Shown here piece by piece: positions 10,212-20,059 of a stretch of 64,000 nt of DNA. Source of the stretch: an uncultured Clostridium sp. (lineage in GTDB: Bacteria; Bacillota; Clostridia; Clostridiales; Clostridiaceae); the NCBI GenBank assembly GCA_902785295.1, contig CACZYK010000007.1, positions 1 to 64,000 of the forward strand, read 5' to 3'. Under the pieces are notes generated by a model. The model had not been told where the DNA came from. It made no database searches and saw nothing but the letters and a program-made list of their open reading frames with translations. The stretch's first letter is position 1. Each line of letters begins with the position of its first letter. The position numbers were made by a program, and so were the translations under genes.

Positions 10212-11615
10212 TTAATATTGTTTTCTGAAAATCTTAGAGAAAGTATCTCCTGTAATTTCAGAATTTTGATTGTCTTCTAAGTTTGTTTCAACATTGGCTT
10301 CTGATACTGAAACATTAGTCATTGGCATTTCACCATTTATAATCTTTTCAGCAACATAGATTTTGATAGCATTTTCATCTAATTTTTCAATGGCTTCTTT
10401 TATTTCAGAAACCTCAAAATCTTTTTCACTTAAAATGTTGTTTTCTAAATATTTGTTCTTTAGATTTTCTTTCTTTTCAGCAAATTCTTTTTCTGCTTTT
10501 TCTTTGTTGATTTTTTCAACTTCAGCCTTATAAGGTTTTAATTCAGAAATTTCAGCTTCTTTAGAAATTACCGCTTCACTTAATAAAGCCATCTTTTCAT
10601 TTTGTTCTTTAATGGTATTTTCTAGTTCAGCTATTTTTACCTTTAATTCAGAAACTTCTTTTTTATCTTTTGTTTCTTCTTCTTTTTCTTGTTTAGAAAC
10701 ATCTTCTTTTTTATCTTTTGTTTCTTCTTCTTTTTTAGCCTTTTCTTCTTTAGCTGGTTTTTCTTCCTTTTGGTCTTCAACCTTTTCAGCTTTTTCTTTT
10801 TTGCAGTTTGAATCTTCTTCTACTTTTTCTTTATTGTCTTCAGATTCTTTAATCTTTTCATTTTCTTTGTTTTCAATCATTTGTTGTTCTAAATTTCCAG
10901 AAATTTCTTCTAGTTGAGCAACATTATCTTGAGCTGTTTTTGACACAACTATTCCCCCTTCTTGTGAATTATTATCATTTATGCTTATAGCATTAATGTC
11001 TTCTTGTAAAGCATTTGATATTTGGGCTTCTTGACTTTCTTCTGAAAGCTCCAATACACCCGCAGAATCGTATGCTGGTCTAACTCCTAATAAGCAGTTT
11101 CCTAACCAATGCAATCCACTTATCCATTTTCCACCTTCATCACCAATTCTGTATTTATTATAAGAAATTTCCCAAGAAGTTCTTAAATCAGTCCCTATTC
11201 TTTTAATAGTGTCTATAACCTTTGGGTATCTTGACCAAACAACACACTCTGCAACAATACAAGGAGTTGGAATATTATCTATTCTTAAATTTTCAATATA
11301 AACCTTTGGATGATAACCTACACTAACTGTTCCAAATTTATATTTCTTTGTTAATTTTCCATTTTCATCTCTCACTTGTTCTTCTGTTGCTTCATGTGAA
11401 CCAAATCTTGTTTGACCATATTTTTCTATTAGCTTACACTGTACTGGTTGTCCTTGTAATCCCACCTGTTCTTCATAAGTGGTATCTTCTTGAGAAATTC
11501 CTACTCCATTTAAATTAAGTTGATTTAAAGGACAAACTAATACTTTCATTTTTAAGTCTTGATTATTGTCAGAAGAGAGTTCAATCAAATTTCCATCAAA
11601 ATAAGTCTTTTCCAT
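10212..11615 (-). CDS. Capsid maturation protease fused to scaffold
   Basis: A 467-aa two-part protein. Residues about 1-195 form a compact strand-rich domain containing conserved His residues (FGSHEATEE, then SVGYHPKVYIEN) and a VVWSRYPKVIDTIKR segment, consistent with a prohead protease-type domain. Residues about 230-385 are an extreme Glu/Lys coiled coil, the usual composition of a scaffold. The final 60 residues are a mixed region ending TFSKIFRKQY. The position just before the capsid genes fits a protease-scaffold fusion. The catalytic set is not certain. An antisense Ser/Phe-rich frame over the Glu/Lys region is a composition artefact. Confidence 0.65.
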   Translation of the reverse strand: MEKTYFDGNLIELSSDNNQDLKMKVLVCPLNQLNLNGVGISQEDTTYEEQVGLQGQPVQCKLIEKYGQTRFGSHEATEEQVRDENGKLTKKYKFGTVSVGYHPKVYIENLRIDNIPTPCIVAECVVWSRYPKVIDTIKRIGTDLRTSWEISYNKYRIGDEGGKWISGLHWLGNCLLGVRPAYDSAGVLELSEESQEAQISNALQEDINAISINDNNSQEGGIVVSKTAQDNVAQLEEISGNLEQQMIENKENEKIKESEDNKEKVEEDSNCKKEKAEKVEDQKEEKPAKEEKAKKEEETKDKKEDVSKQEKEEETKDKKEVSELKVKIAELENTIKEQNEKMALLSEAVISKEAEISELKPYKAEVEKINKEKAEKEFAEKKENLKNKYLENNILSEKDFEVSEIKEAIEKLDENAIKIYVAEKIINGEMPMTNVSVSEANVETNLEDNQNSEITGDTFSKIFRKQY

Positions 11616-11630
11616 CTAATTCACCCCCTT

Positions 11631-13361
11631 CTAAGACTTTGAATTACTTTCATATCTTTGTTTATCATAGTTGTTCTTTTCTTCGTTGTCAGTTTTCTTT
11701 GAATTATTAGAATTAGTATCATCATTAATAATACTATCTGTGTTACTTTCACTTTCTCCACTAGCTGTAAAACTTGTCATATGAGGAGACATTATTTCAT
11801 CTACAGAAGTCTTTTTCTTATCAACAACAATATTATTTTCTTGCTTTCTTCTTTGAATTTCTGTATCACAATCCATTCCTAATTGTTCAAAGATTGTCTT
11901 ATAAGATACTCCAATCTTACTATATAAAAGTTCAACAAATTTTAATTTAGTGTCCATATCCATCATTTGAGTAGTTTCTATTTTAAAAACAGGAGCAAAT
12001 TTTAAATCTATTTCATTTTCTTCACATACTGTTTTTATATATTTGTTTATAGTATCTGAGAATTGCTCTACTATATAGTCAATCATTTTTAACAATTCAT
12101 CTACTGATACTTCAACTGAATTAAAACTTGATTTACTTTCATTAGATAAAAATGAAATTCCTATACTGTTTAGTATTTTATTTCTATTGGCTGTAATAAC
12201 ACTTGTATCTGTTAATTCGGTTTTAGGCTCTTTAAATTCAACATCTTCTACATAAGGAGGCGAAGTATATATTACAGTTTTTAAAGACATAGCTTTTACT
12301 AATTCTTTTTGAGCATAAGCTACTTCTTGGAATTTTTTAGTTTGACTATAGTCTTTACCCATTAATTCTTTTCTTGTTTTTTGATATACTATTTTCTTAG
12401 CTTTAGCTATAATATTATCTCTATCTACTGAATCTATAGTTTCCAACATTAACAAGGAAGTTAAAGCTTTAAAAATTGGAGAAACTCCATATAGCCCATT
12501 TAAATTATTAATCCTATGACACCCTGTTCTTTTAGGATTTAAGAAAGCATAAAAACTTCTATCTTCATTAGCTTGAAAAACCTCTGGAGGATAGTTTCTT
12601 TTAATTTCTTCATCTGCATTTTTAGGAATAGAGAAGAATTTAGTCTTAACATTTATATATTTAGACTGAGTTTGAATTAAGCTATTTCTTAAATTTTGAA
12701 CATTTATCATTAACAAAGGTTCTCCATCTATTAAGTAATCACTTATTTCAGCTATATTTAAAGGATAGTTTACTATAGAGTGTCTACCATCTTTCCCAGT
12801 CTTTAAATAAGTAAAATAATTTCCTTTTGAGAATACTCCTATACATTCCTTTTTTATTTGATTTTCTATGTCTACATCTTTTAAAAAATCATTGACAATT
12901 TCTTCTGCTCTTTTTGTGTCTTTTATATCCTTTTTCTTTTCAGATGTAGGGAATGTCAAAGTATATTTTGTATTTATGTTGTTTTGTATAATTTCTAAAG
13001 CTCTACCAATTAAATCGTTTGAATTTATATAATATTCAATTATGGCGTTAGCGTCTTTTACACTTTCTACATTTCTATGAATATCTTTTGCTAATCTAGT
13101 TATCTTCTCATTTGAAGTAATATAACTTTCTTTATCTTCTTCAATAATTTTATCTATTAAATGCTTATTGCTATTAAAATTATATTCTGCAAACTCTTGT
13201 TGCTGAGATAAGTCTAATTCTTCATTATTTAATTGATAATTAGATAAAACATACTCTTCATTTCTGTCATTTGTTTTAATTATTGTAATAGGTTTCCCTT
13301 CTTTTACTATATCACTTGGAATTTCTATCTCAATTTTTTCTTTCTTTATTTCTTTTGCCAA
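11631..13361 (-). CDS. Portal protein
   Basis: A 576-aa protein located right after the large terminase and before the protease. It shows portal features: a central stem-like segment with NPKRTGCHRINNLNGLYGVSPIF and the GISFLSNESKSSFNSVEVSVDELLKMIDYIVEQ stretch near residues 400-435, then a low-complexity Asn/Ser tail. The portal forms the dodecameric DNA gate that docks terminase. It corresponds in position to YonE of SPbeta. There is a 12-base gap to the terminase stop. Confidence 0.8.
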   Translation of the reverse strand: MAKEIKKEKIEIEIPSDIVKEGKPITIIKTNDRNEEYVLSNYQLNNEELDLSQQQEFAEYNFNSNKHLIDKIIEEDKESYITSNEKITRLAKDIHRNVESVKDANAIIEYYINSNDLIGRALEIIQNNINTKYTLTFPTSEKKKDIKDTKRAEEIVNDFLKDVDIENQIKKECIGVFSKGNYFTYLKTGKDGRHSIVNYPLNIAEISDYLIDGEPLLMINVQNLRNSLIQTQSKYINVKTKFFSIPKNADEEIKRNYPPEVFQANEDRSFYAFLNPKRTGCHRINNLNGLYGVSPIFKALTSLLMLETIDSVDRDNIIAKAKKIVYQKTRKELMGKDYSQTKKFQEVAYAQKELVKAMSLKTVIYTSPPYVEDVEFKEPKTELTDTSVITANRNKILNSIGISFLSNESKSSFNSVEVSVDELLKMIDYIVEQFSDTINKYIKTVCEENEIDLKFAPVFKIETTQMMDMDTKLKFVELLYSKIGVSYKTIFEQLGMDCDTEIQRRKQENNIVVDKKKTSVDEIMSPHMTSFTASGESESNTDSIINDDTNSNNSKKTDNEEKNNYDKQRYESNSKS

Positions 13362-13373
13362 AATCTCACCACC

Positions 13374-16102
13374 TTACCCATAAAAACTAAATTCACTACA
13401 ACAACTAGGAGCATTGTCCCAATCATCTGATTCATCTTGAGTTAATAAAGGTTCTAACTCTTGTTGAACGTATAAGTTTGCCATTGCACTTGTTATATAT
13501 TTATCTTTTGTTCCAGTAGAAGGTTCTACTAGCTTTATTTTTGTTTGTTTTACAAATTCTGTTTTTAAGTTTACCATTTCATTTAAAGTTAAGTCTGATT
13601 GAACATAAGGTAGTTCATATCTTGCTTTAACTTCTGGACTTCCTAAAACATATTCATCATTTTCACTTAAATAGTCTCTTGCTATTATAGAAGGTTGCAA
13701 CATTTTATATTTTTTCTCCATTAAGGCACTCTTCATCATAGTGTGCATAATATGGTTAGATTCATCAGTGCCAATATAAGCCCACATGATTTCTGGAGCA
13801 TTTGGACTTTTACATCTTGCCTTTAAAGTATCTCTATTACATACTTTAATTGGATAGTATGTTACATCTCTTTCTTCATCATATAAAACCTTTGCCATTG
13901 CGTCTGTCATAATAGTTCCATATGTTCTTGCGTCAAAAACAAACACATCTGCGTCAAAGTCTTCCATTATTTGTCTAACCCTAATAGCTTGAGAATCTAT
14001 ATTCATACCTTGAAATGATTCTGTATAAACCTCTTGTCTTTCATATCTATTTCCACTGATTAAAGCTCTAACACATTTAATTACACTATAGTCATTTCTT
14101 ATTGTTTCAGTGTCTTCACTTACTGCAATATCCATAACTACTAAACGAACTTCTCCCAATGCTTCTTCCTTTTTAATAAATCCTAATTTTTGTTTTACTT
14201 TATCTTTTTTATTTTTTGTAGTAGTTTCTTTTGTTGCAAGGTATTCTTCTATTGTATATGGATACCATGCTTTTTTAATTGTTTGAGCATTTTTAACTAA
14301 TTCATAAGAGTAATATTGATTTTCGTTTCCACCTATCATAAAGTTATTATATTCACTATCAAATATTTCCAAACTTACAGCAGTCTGTTTAGCTCTCTTT
14401 AATTGTTGTTTTGTTTTTATTTTGTGTTTTAAAGTGATTGCTAAGTCTGTTGCAAGCAATACTGCGTCTTTGGTATTGTACATTGTTTTAACTGTTTTTA
14501 TAATGTGATTCCACATCCAATGTGCTTTATAATAAGCTGAACTTAAATATATTTCTCTCGGTTCTTCTGCTAAATGCTCATATTCCTTCATCTTTATGTA
14601 TTCTACTGGTCTTACTATTTCAGTTGGAGCTAAAATAGCTTCTATTATTCCTTTATCTACTAATCTAAATTCATCAACGATTAGTAAGGTACTTCTTCAC
14701 ATATTTATATTCTAGGCTCTTTATCCTAGACTTCTCTTATTTTCATAAGAGGTTGGACTATATCTTAACCCTCGTTTAACGTTAGGTTCTCAGATTATTC
14801 TATAAATAATCGTCTTTAGCACTCTTGGGAATGTATTGGCTGTCATACCTCAATTCCTAGTCTCTGCACCTTCTTGTTACTTTTATTGACTTTCACAAGC
14901 TTGGCTCATGATTAGCATATTAATTTATATTAACTTAGCCTTCCATGAGTTCACTAAATTTATTACCATATTGTTTCCAACATGGAGGACAGAAGTAAAA
15001 ACCTATCCCTCGACTTGACTCACCAGATACACAAGCAATAAATGACGCATTTCGTTGCATTCTAGGCTCTTTATCCTAGACTTCTTCTACTTTCATAGAA
15101 GTATCGGACTATATCATTACCCTAAAACTACTAGGGTAGAACGCACTCTTGGGAACATATTAATTGCTATATCTCAGTTCCTAGTCTCTGCACCTTCCTA
15201 CTACTTTTACTAGCTTTTGTAGGCTTGGCTCATGATTAGCATATTAATTTATATTAACTTAGCTTTCCATGAGTTCACGTTCTTTTTTACCTTATACATT
15301 ACTATATAAGTGGTCAATCATTTTAACCATTCCAGAAAACTACTTCAATAGTATCTCTATTTGTTATAATATTTTTTATTTCTCTTCTTAAATTAGGACT
15401 CATTTTCATTAGTTCTTTTTCTACCTTCTCTTTTATTAATCATACTGTTACATTCTAGGCTCTTTATCCTAGACTTCTATTGTTTTCACAATAGGCTCGG
15501 ACTATCTCTTTACCTTTGGCTTTACCCAGTAAGGTAATCGGCACTCTTGGAAGGATTATCACTTGTATTAGTTCACCTTCTAGTCTCTACACCTTCTATC
15601 TACTTCCTATACTTTCAATAGCTTGGTTCGTGATTGCCATATAAAATAATATTTTACTTAGGTTTCCTCGACTTCACCGATTTTTTTATATAAATATTTC
15701 TATTTATAAGGGTCAATAATTGTTTAACCCTGCTTGTTGCTTGGTTAATGCAGTAACAACCACTTTAGATTGTGGATATAATACACATATTGCACAAGCA
15801 AAAAGAGCTGTAGTAAAAGATTTTGAAGAAGCTCTAGCACAAATCATTACTGCTAGAGGATATAAACTCATCAAATAAACCATTATTTTTTGAAATAAAT
15901 GTAATTTTATTCCAAAATAATGTTCTATAAATCTATGAATGTTTCTTCTATAAAAAGTTGTCCAATCTATAATTTTAGCTTCAAATTCCTTGCTAAAATC
16001 TTCAGACCTTTTAAAATCATCTTTCTTAGTCTGTTGTTCTTCGTTTTGTAATTCTTTATTTTGTAGATTCTCATTTAAATCTTTATTTTGTTCTTTATCC
16101 AT
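13374..16102 (-). CDS. terL: Terminase large subunit, four exons split by three group I introns
   Basis: The DNA-packaging motor is encoded in four exons: 16102-15726 (or from 16147), 15440-15325, 15047-15005 and 14697-13374. Exon 1 carries the adenine-binding/Walker A-like region (ICARASSKSFTTALFA, atypical Walker A). Joined exons read ...QAGLLIKEKVEKELM..., then FWNGSSFIACVSGESSRGIRS, then the Walker B segment TLLIVDEF. Exon 4 adds the nuclease part, with DIAVSED and VFVFDAR as metal-binding candidates. From 16147 the exon sum is 1905 bases, exactly in frame (634 aa). The start ATG at 16102 (MDKEQ) is preferred because of its ribosome binding site and gives 619 aa. It overlaps the end of the upstream gene by 8 bases. 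Confidence 0.85.
14698..15004 (-). ncRNA. Group I intron in terL (third, before Walker B)
   Basis: 307 bases with no ORF. The core shows the R element GCAGAGACTA (plus positions 14858-14867) and the S element AAGATATAGTCC (14755-14766), whose GACTA and TAGTC form P7. A TCTAGG/CCTAGA hairpin lies near the 3' end. The guide GTCCT pairs with exon end GGGAT through a U-G pair, and the intron ends in G. Splicing joins SSRGI to RSTLLIVDEF in frame. Confidence 0.85.
15048..15324 (-). ncRNA. Group I intron in terL (second)
   Basis: 277 bases with no ORF. The R element is at 15182-15191 and the S element at 15106-15117; they pair as P7. The guide GACCA pairs with the exon end TGGTT. The last 11 bases after the GCCTAGAAT block end in G. 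It shares long near-identical stretches with the intron at 14698-15004, including the region leading to GGCTCATGATTAGC on the plus strand, so the two are recent copies of each other. Confidence 0.85.
15441..15725 (-). ncRNA. Group I intron in terL (first)
   Basis: 285 bases with no ORF. The R element is at 15581-15590 and the S element at 15499-15510. The guide GACCCT makes a 6-bp P1 with the exon end AGGGTT, ending in U-G. It has the same 3' hairpin and 11-base tail ending in G as the two sister introns. Splicing joins ALTKQQAG to LLIKEKVEKEL in frame. Confidence 0.85.
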
Positions 16103-16991
16103 CTTTATCACCACTTGAGTCTTCTTCAACATTGAACTCGCCATCAAATTCTCTAGTTCCTATTAATAGATTTTTTAATGGTCTAAAGATAAATCTCTCT
16201 AAATACTCTTTCAAAGAATCAAAATCTTCATAGATTTTCTTATCCTTAAAATATTCAGCAGGTCTATATTGTTCAATATCATCAATCCACGTTCCAAATG
16301 TTTTTTGAGATTGACTTTGCTCCATAGCACTCATTGTTTTTGGAGTTAAAGAACCTTCATTCATATATTTAATTAATAGATTTTCTAAGTCTTTAGTGTT
16401 TTCACCATTCATTCTAGCTTTTTCTATTTCTATTTCTTTAATACAAATTTGAACTACCATTCTTTCAACTTGTATCTTGGACAAATCTACTTTTTTCTCA
16501 TAAAATTCATAATGCTCTTCTAATTCTTGCAATTCTTCTTTAGTAAAGTTTTTTCCCCATTTTCTTACCAAATCAAATTCAGAAGAAGCTTTATACCTTT
16601 CATAAGCTACTTGTTTCTCTTTTTCTTCTTTTTCTAAATCTAATAAGTCACTATTTTCAAAAGTTCTACCCTTATTCTGCGGTAAAGAATTTATTTTTGA
16701 AATATATTGACCAAAAATTACTTTATCATCATACTTTTCTGCCATTGATATATATAAGCTTTCTTTAAAATAAATATCTAATTTTCTACAACATTCATAA
16801 AGAGCTTTCATTGAACTTTTTGTTTTTTTCAAATATCTTTGAAACATCTTATTTACACACTCTTTACATAAAGGAAGTCTTTCATTGTTTCCTTTAAACA
16901 TAAAACTATAAGACTTATAAAAATTTGCAACCATTTCTTTTTCTTGACCACACATGGTGCAAGTCTTCATTATTTTTGGTTTTCTACCCAT
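16095..16991 (-). CDS. Putative small terminase / DNA-recognition protein with zinc finger
   Basis: A 298-aa protein directly upstream of terL, overlapping its start. The N-terminus has a four-cysteine treble-clef-like finger (CTMCGQEK at residues 11-18 and LPLCKEC at about 39-45) after a basic MGRKPKIMK. The rest is a long charged helical region. In large phages the gene before terL is usually terS, and a zinc finger is a plausible DNA-binding head, but the sequence is not a standard TerS and this remains an inference from position. Confidence 0.5.
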   Translation of the reverse strand: MGRKPKIMKTCTMCGQEKEMVANFYKSYSFMFKGNNERLPLCKECVNKMFQRYLKKTKSSMKALYECCRKLDIYFKESLYISMAEKYDDKVIFGQYISKINSLPQNKGRTFENSDLLDLEKEEKEKQVAYERYKASSEFDLVRKWGKNFTKEELQELEEHYEFYEKKVDLSKIQVERMVVQICIKEIEIEKARMNGENTKDLENLLIKYMNEGSLTPKTMSAMEQSQSQKTFGTWIDDIEQYRPAEYFKDKKIYEDFDSLKEYLERFIFRPLKNLLIGTREFDGEFNVEEDSSGDKDG

Positions 16992-17037
16992 AACATTCCA
17001 CCTCTCTTTTGTAAACGTTTTCAGTTTAAAAAATAAT

Positions 17038-17075
17038 CCTTAATAAGACACACCATATAGGTGTGCCATTTTAAG
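17038..17075 (-). ncRNA. Intergenic hairpin, second copy of the 4.16 kb element
   Basis: GACACACC, a short ATATA loop and GGTGTGCC form a 7-bp stem, framed by weaker CTTAA/TTAAG pairing. The core differs from the 4163-4207 copy in two bases. It lies between the stop at 17102 and the start of the small-terminase candidate at 16991. Confidence 0.5.
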
Positions 17076-17101
17076 AATTACTTGCAAAACTTATATTTAT
17101 C

Positions 17102-17539
17102 TTATTCAGAAAAGCAAAAATTTGCTCTTAATCCTCTTTTAATTTCTTCTGCTTTTATTACTTTTACTAATTCTTTACCTTCTAAAAATTTAAAATTAAT
17201 TTTAGTTGCTATATCACTATCTACAAAGAAAGCGTCACTATTAAATGAGACTTCTCTATAAGGTTCAAGAATATAAATTTCTCTACCATTTTCATAGTCA
17301 TAATATTTACTTAAAACCACTATTTTGCTATTATCTAAAACTGTCATTATATCTTCTTCGTTGTCAGCTATAGACATTCCATCATCTATATTGCACCATT
17401 CACTTCTTATGCCATCTATAACTTCGTCTATTAAATAGTCTACTAATTTACTAGCCTTTATTCTATCTAAAACAATAGAAACGTCCAATCTATTATTCAT
17501 TTCATCTATTATGTTTTGTATTTCACTAAAATAATTCAT
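17102..17539 (-). CDS. Hypothetical protein (145 aa)
   Basis: An acidic 145-aa protein, not recognised. A helical N-terminal half (residues 1-70) is followed by strand-rich sequence. It is the first gene upstream of the packaging genes, 10 bases after the preceding stop with a good AGGAGG site, so it is part of the same minus-strand operon. Confidence 0.6.
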   Translation of the reverse strand: MNYFSEIQNIIDEMNNRLDVSIVLDRIKASKLVDYLIDEVIDGIRSEWCNIDDGMSIADNEEDIMTVLDNSKIVVLSKYYDYENGREIYILEPYREVSFNSDAFFVDSDIATKINFKFLEGKELVKVIKAEEIKRGLRANFCFSE

Positions 17540-17549
17540 AAGTTACCTC

Positions 17550-17954
17550 CTAAAGCAAAGAATCCTTTTTAGTTTCAGACTCTTCCTTTATTTGAGATAT
17601 ATTTTGATGTGAAGAAATAAAACTAGCAACAATAGCCAAAGCGTCTTCATAGCCTATTCCACCATCAACAAGTTTATGTAACATAATAATAGCAGTAGAA
17701 GTTAGAACGTTACATTCTTTGTAAAACTCTTCTTTTCTTAGCCATTCTGGTGTCTTCTTTTTCTTGTATTTATTAAAGGTTTCTATTCTCTTTAATTCTT
17801 CTACTAAAACAATATCGTCTAAATCTTCTTGACCTAAATCATCATTATGTAAGCAATCTATATCTTCAAAGTCTACTAATTCTTTATTTTGGTTTTCATC
17901 TGTAACCTTATATGTAGCTTTTTTATTTTCATTATTATTCTCTTTTTCTCCCAT
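17550..17954 (-). CDS. Hypothetical protein (134 aa)
   Basis: A 134-aa charged protein with a very acidic N-terminal half (VDFEDIDCLHNDDLGQEDLDDIV) and a helical C-terminal half. Not recognised. It lies 17 bases after the ClpP-like gene's stop and is probably cotranscribed with it. The acidic N-terminus could mimic DNA or bind a partner, but nothing shows this. Confidence 0.6.
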   Translation of the reverse strand: MGEKENNNENKKATYKVTDENQNKELVDFEDIDCLHNDDLGQEDLDDIVLVEELKRIETFNKYKKKKTPEWLRKEEFYKECNVLTSTAIIMLHKLVDGGIGYEDALAIVASFISSHQNISQIKEESETKKDSLL

Positions 17955-17971
17955 AAGAACACCTCTCTGTT

Positions 17972-18568
17972 TTATAATATTTTATCTACAAGACCTTTCT
18001 CTAAGCACTCTTTAGGTCTATAAGTAAAATTTATATTTTTTTCAGTAAAATTTTCAATGTCTTGGTCTGTTAATTTTGTATATTTTCTAAAAATATCACA
18101 AATAGTTTCCCAACTTTTCATAGTCTCTCTAACGTCCTCATAGTCTTCTTTTAAAGTTGAATTTCCATATTTAAAACCATTTGGTTGATGTAATAATACT
18201 GTTCCATACCTAGACATAAATCTATGTCCTTTAGTTCCTGCAATAAGAATCTTACTTCCACCACTTGCAGTATAACCGTCACAATAAGTTTCAATAACTA
18301 TTCCCTTTTCCTTTATTTCTTCCATTGTGCTAATCATTGCAAATACTGAACATACCCAACCACCAAAACTTGAAATTCTTATTTTTATTGGTTTTCTATC
18401 TTTCTCTTTTTTCTTTAGTTCTCTTTCAGCTAATTTTCTTAATTGTCTGCAAAATAGAACTTGACTATTTCTATCTATTTCAGTTGCTAAATAAATAGTA
18501 TTTTCCATTTGATAATCTTGTTCCATCATTCTATCTAACATTCCAATACTAGAAGTTATTTCACTCAT
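17972..18568 (-). CDS. ClpP-like serine protease
   Basis: A 198-aa ClpP-fold peptidase, close to the usual ClpP length. The nucleophile serine is in the GYTASGGSKILIAG stretch (residues about 101-114). The catalytic histidine is in LLHQP (about 128). The aspartate is expected in the following helical region (DQDIENF). The IRISSFGGWVCSVFAM strand-loop matches the handle region entry. Phage ClpP-like proteins act as head-maturation proteases or modify host proteolysis. Here the phage already has a protease-scaffold candidate, so the target is unclear. Confidence 0.85.
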   Translation of the reverse strand: MSEITSSIGMLDRMMEQDYQMENTIYLATEIDRNSQVLFCRQLRKLAERELKKKEKDRKPIKIRISSFGGWVCSVFAMISTMEEIKEKGIVIETYCDGYTASGGSKILIAGTKGHRFMSRYGTVLLHQPNGFKYGNSTLKEDYEDVRETMKSWETICDIFRKYTKLTDQDIENFTEKNINFTYRPKECLEKGLVDKIL

Positions 18569-18580
18569 ATTTTTGCCTCC

Positions 18581-19777
18581 TTAACAATCCAAACTTATAT
18601 CATATATACATTCTTGACCTTTTGGATTATATATAATTAAAGTTTGAGATGGTTTGTTTGTCTTTCTATGGTCTTCAGCGTATTCATCTGAACCACCAAA
18701 AGAACCATTAACTATAGTCTTCATATTATTATCAGTAGATACTTTGTGATTATGCCAATGTCCTAAATGTAATTCATCAAAGAATATTTTCTTAAACTTA
18801 GACAAACCATCTATTGCTTCACCCAATTTTTCCTTATGACCATGAACACAACAAATATTTAAATCAAACACCTTATAAGTAATAATATCATTTTCAAAAT
18901 TATCATAAATCTTTACATTTTTTAATTTCTCTAATCTTGCTCTTATGTACCAAGTTATAATTCTTTCAAAATTTTCTACTTCTATATTATCTTTTATATT
19001 GGCACTAACCCTAGAATGATTACCTAAGCAACCATAAACATTTACATTCTCAACTTCTTTTGAAATTTTATTAATAAGGTCGCTTAATATTTCAGATACT
19101 ACCATTGTTTGAGAAATACTATCTTCTTCGCTATTTACTCTAGTTCCTAAATGAATTAATCCATGAATCATATCTCCAGCTATTTCAATATTTAATATTT
19201 TTACTTTGTGTCTTTTACAGTATTTTGCTACATAATAAGCTAATTCTTCTGCTCTGTTTCTAGCCACTTCTATGTTATAGTAGTTATGGCTAGTGTTGTT
19301 TATCATTCCTAAATGCCAGTCACTTAATATTAAAGTGGCTTGACTATAATCTTCTTCCTTTATTGTGTTAGGTTCTTGAAAAACAATAGGCTTTACTTCC
19401 TCTAGCTCCTTTATAGCTTTAACCATTTCATCTTTTAAATGCTCCCAACGAGCTTCTATTCTAAGAAAGTTTCTAGCTTCTCTTTTTTGGTCTTGACATT
19501 GAATTGTTTTTATTTCAATTTCTTTTAATACCTTTTTATTTTCTTCTAATATTGCATTATTATCATTTTCTACTAAAGCTTTCTCAAATCCATCATCATA
19601 TCCTTCTAAATAATACTTTGCTACACCTCGAAGAGTGGATTCAGCGTAATTAGTTCCTAGTTCTTTGTTTATTATTTCACTAATTCTTTTATTAGTATAG
19701 CCCATAGCAGTTTTATTTTTATATAATCTTGCAATATAAGAATTATCACTCTCATTATTCTGCTTCTTTATATCCAT
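18581..19777 (-). CDS. Metallophosphoesterase with N-terminal helix-turn-helix
   Basis: A two-domain enzyme of about 398 aa. The N-terminal 60 residues look like a helix-turn-helix (SYIARLYKNKTAMGYTNKRISEIINKELG). The calcineurin-like domain has all signature blocks in order: DWHLG, GDMIHG, GNHSR, HGH and GHWHN, giving a complete dinuclear metal site. It could be a nuclease or phosphodiesterase working with the recombination or replication genes. I prefer start ATG 19777 over 19807 because of its GGAGG site at the right distance. Confidence 0.85.
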   Translation of the reverse strand: MDIKKQNNESDNSYIARLYKNKTAMGYTNKRISEIINKELGTNYAESTLRGVAKYYLEGYDDGFEKALVENDNNAILEENKKVLKEIEIKTIQCQDQKREARNFLRIEARWEHLKDEMVKAIKELEEVKPIVFQEPNTIKEEDYSQATLILSDWHLGMINNTSHNYYNIEVARNRAEELAYYVAKYCKRHKVKILNIEIAGDMIHGLIHLGTRVNSEEDSISQTMVVSEILSDLINKISKEVENVNVYGCLGNHSRVSANIKDNIEVENFERIITWYIRARLEKLKNVKIYDNFENDIITYKVFDLNICCVHGHKEKLGEAIDGLSKFKKIFFDELHLGHWHNHKVSTDNNMKTIVNGSFGGSDEYAEDHRKTNKPSQTLIIYNPKGQECIYDISLDC

Positions 19778-19960
19778 AATTTTTCCTCCGTATAGGACTT
19801 CTCTCATTCTATTTTTAAAATATTGATTTCTTTTTTATTTTGTTTTATAATTATAGTGGGTTAATTTGTATAATTTTTCCCCTAAAAATAAAAGCTTTTA
19901 TCAGTTTTGACATTTAAAACTCTCAAAAAGGTAGCCAACCTAAAAAGAGATTTTGTTGTT

Positions 19961-20038
19961 TGGAGTCGGTGACAAGATTTGAACTTGCATTACTAATTCT
20001 CATTAGTGTGTTACCATAAGCATTTACACCACACCCAC
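19961..20038 (-). tRNA. tRNA-like RNA with abnormal anticodon arm
   Basis: On the minus strand it folds as a cloverleaf. The 7-bp acceptor has one G-G mismatch, the D stem is GTGT/ACAC, the T arm GCAAG-TTCAAAT-CTTGT is normal, and discriminator T and CCA are encoded. The anticodon arm, however, is ACTAA/TTAGT with only a six-base loop, so no standard anticodon with U33 can be read. It is either a decayed tRNA or a tRNA mimic. It lies just downstream of the TROVE-like gene (20452-21939), which makes a Y-RNA-like role worth considering. Confidence 0.45.
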
Positions 20039-20059
20039 ATAATACCTTATAAATTGTTT

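Noticed and set aside
10612..10917. Plus-strand Ser/Phe-rich ORF
   Set aside because: It is the antisense of the Glu/Lys-rich scaffold coiled coil; composition alone keeps it open.
14698..15725. IStron (group I intron plus IS605/IS607) as explanation for terL introns
   Set aside because: No transposase or TnpB remains lie inside or beside these introns, and each is under 310 bases.
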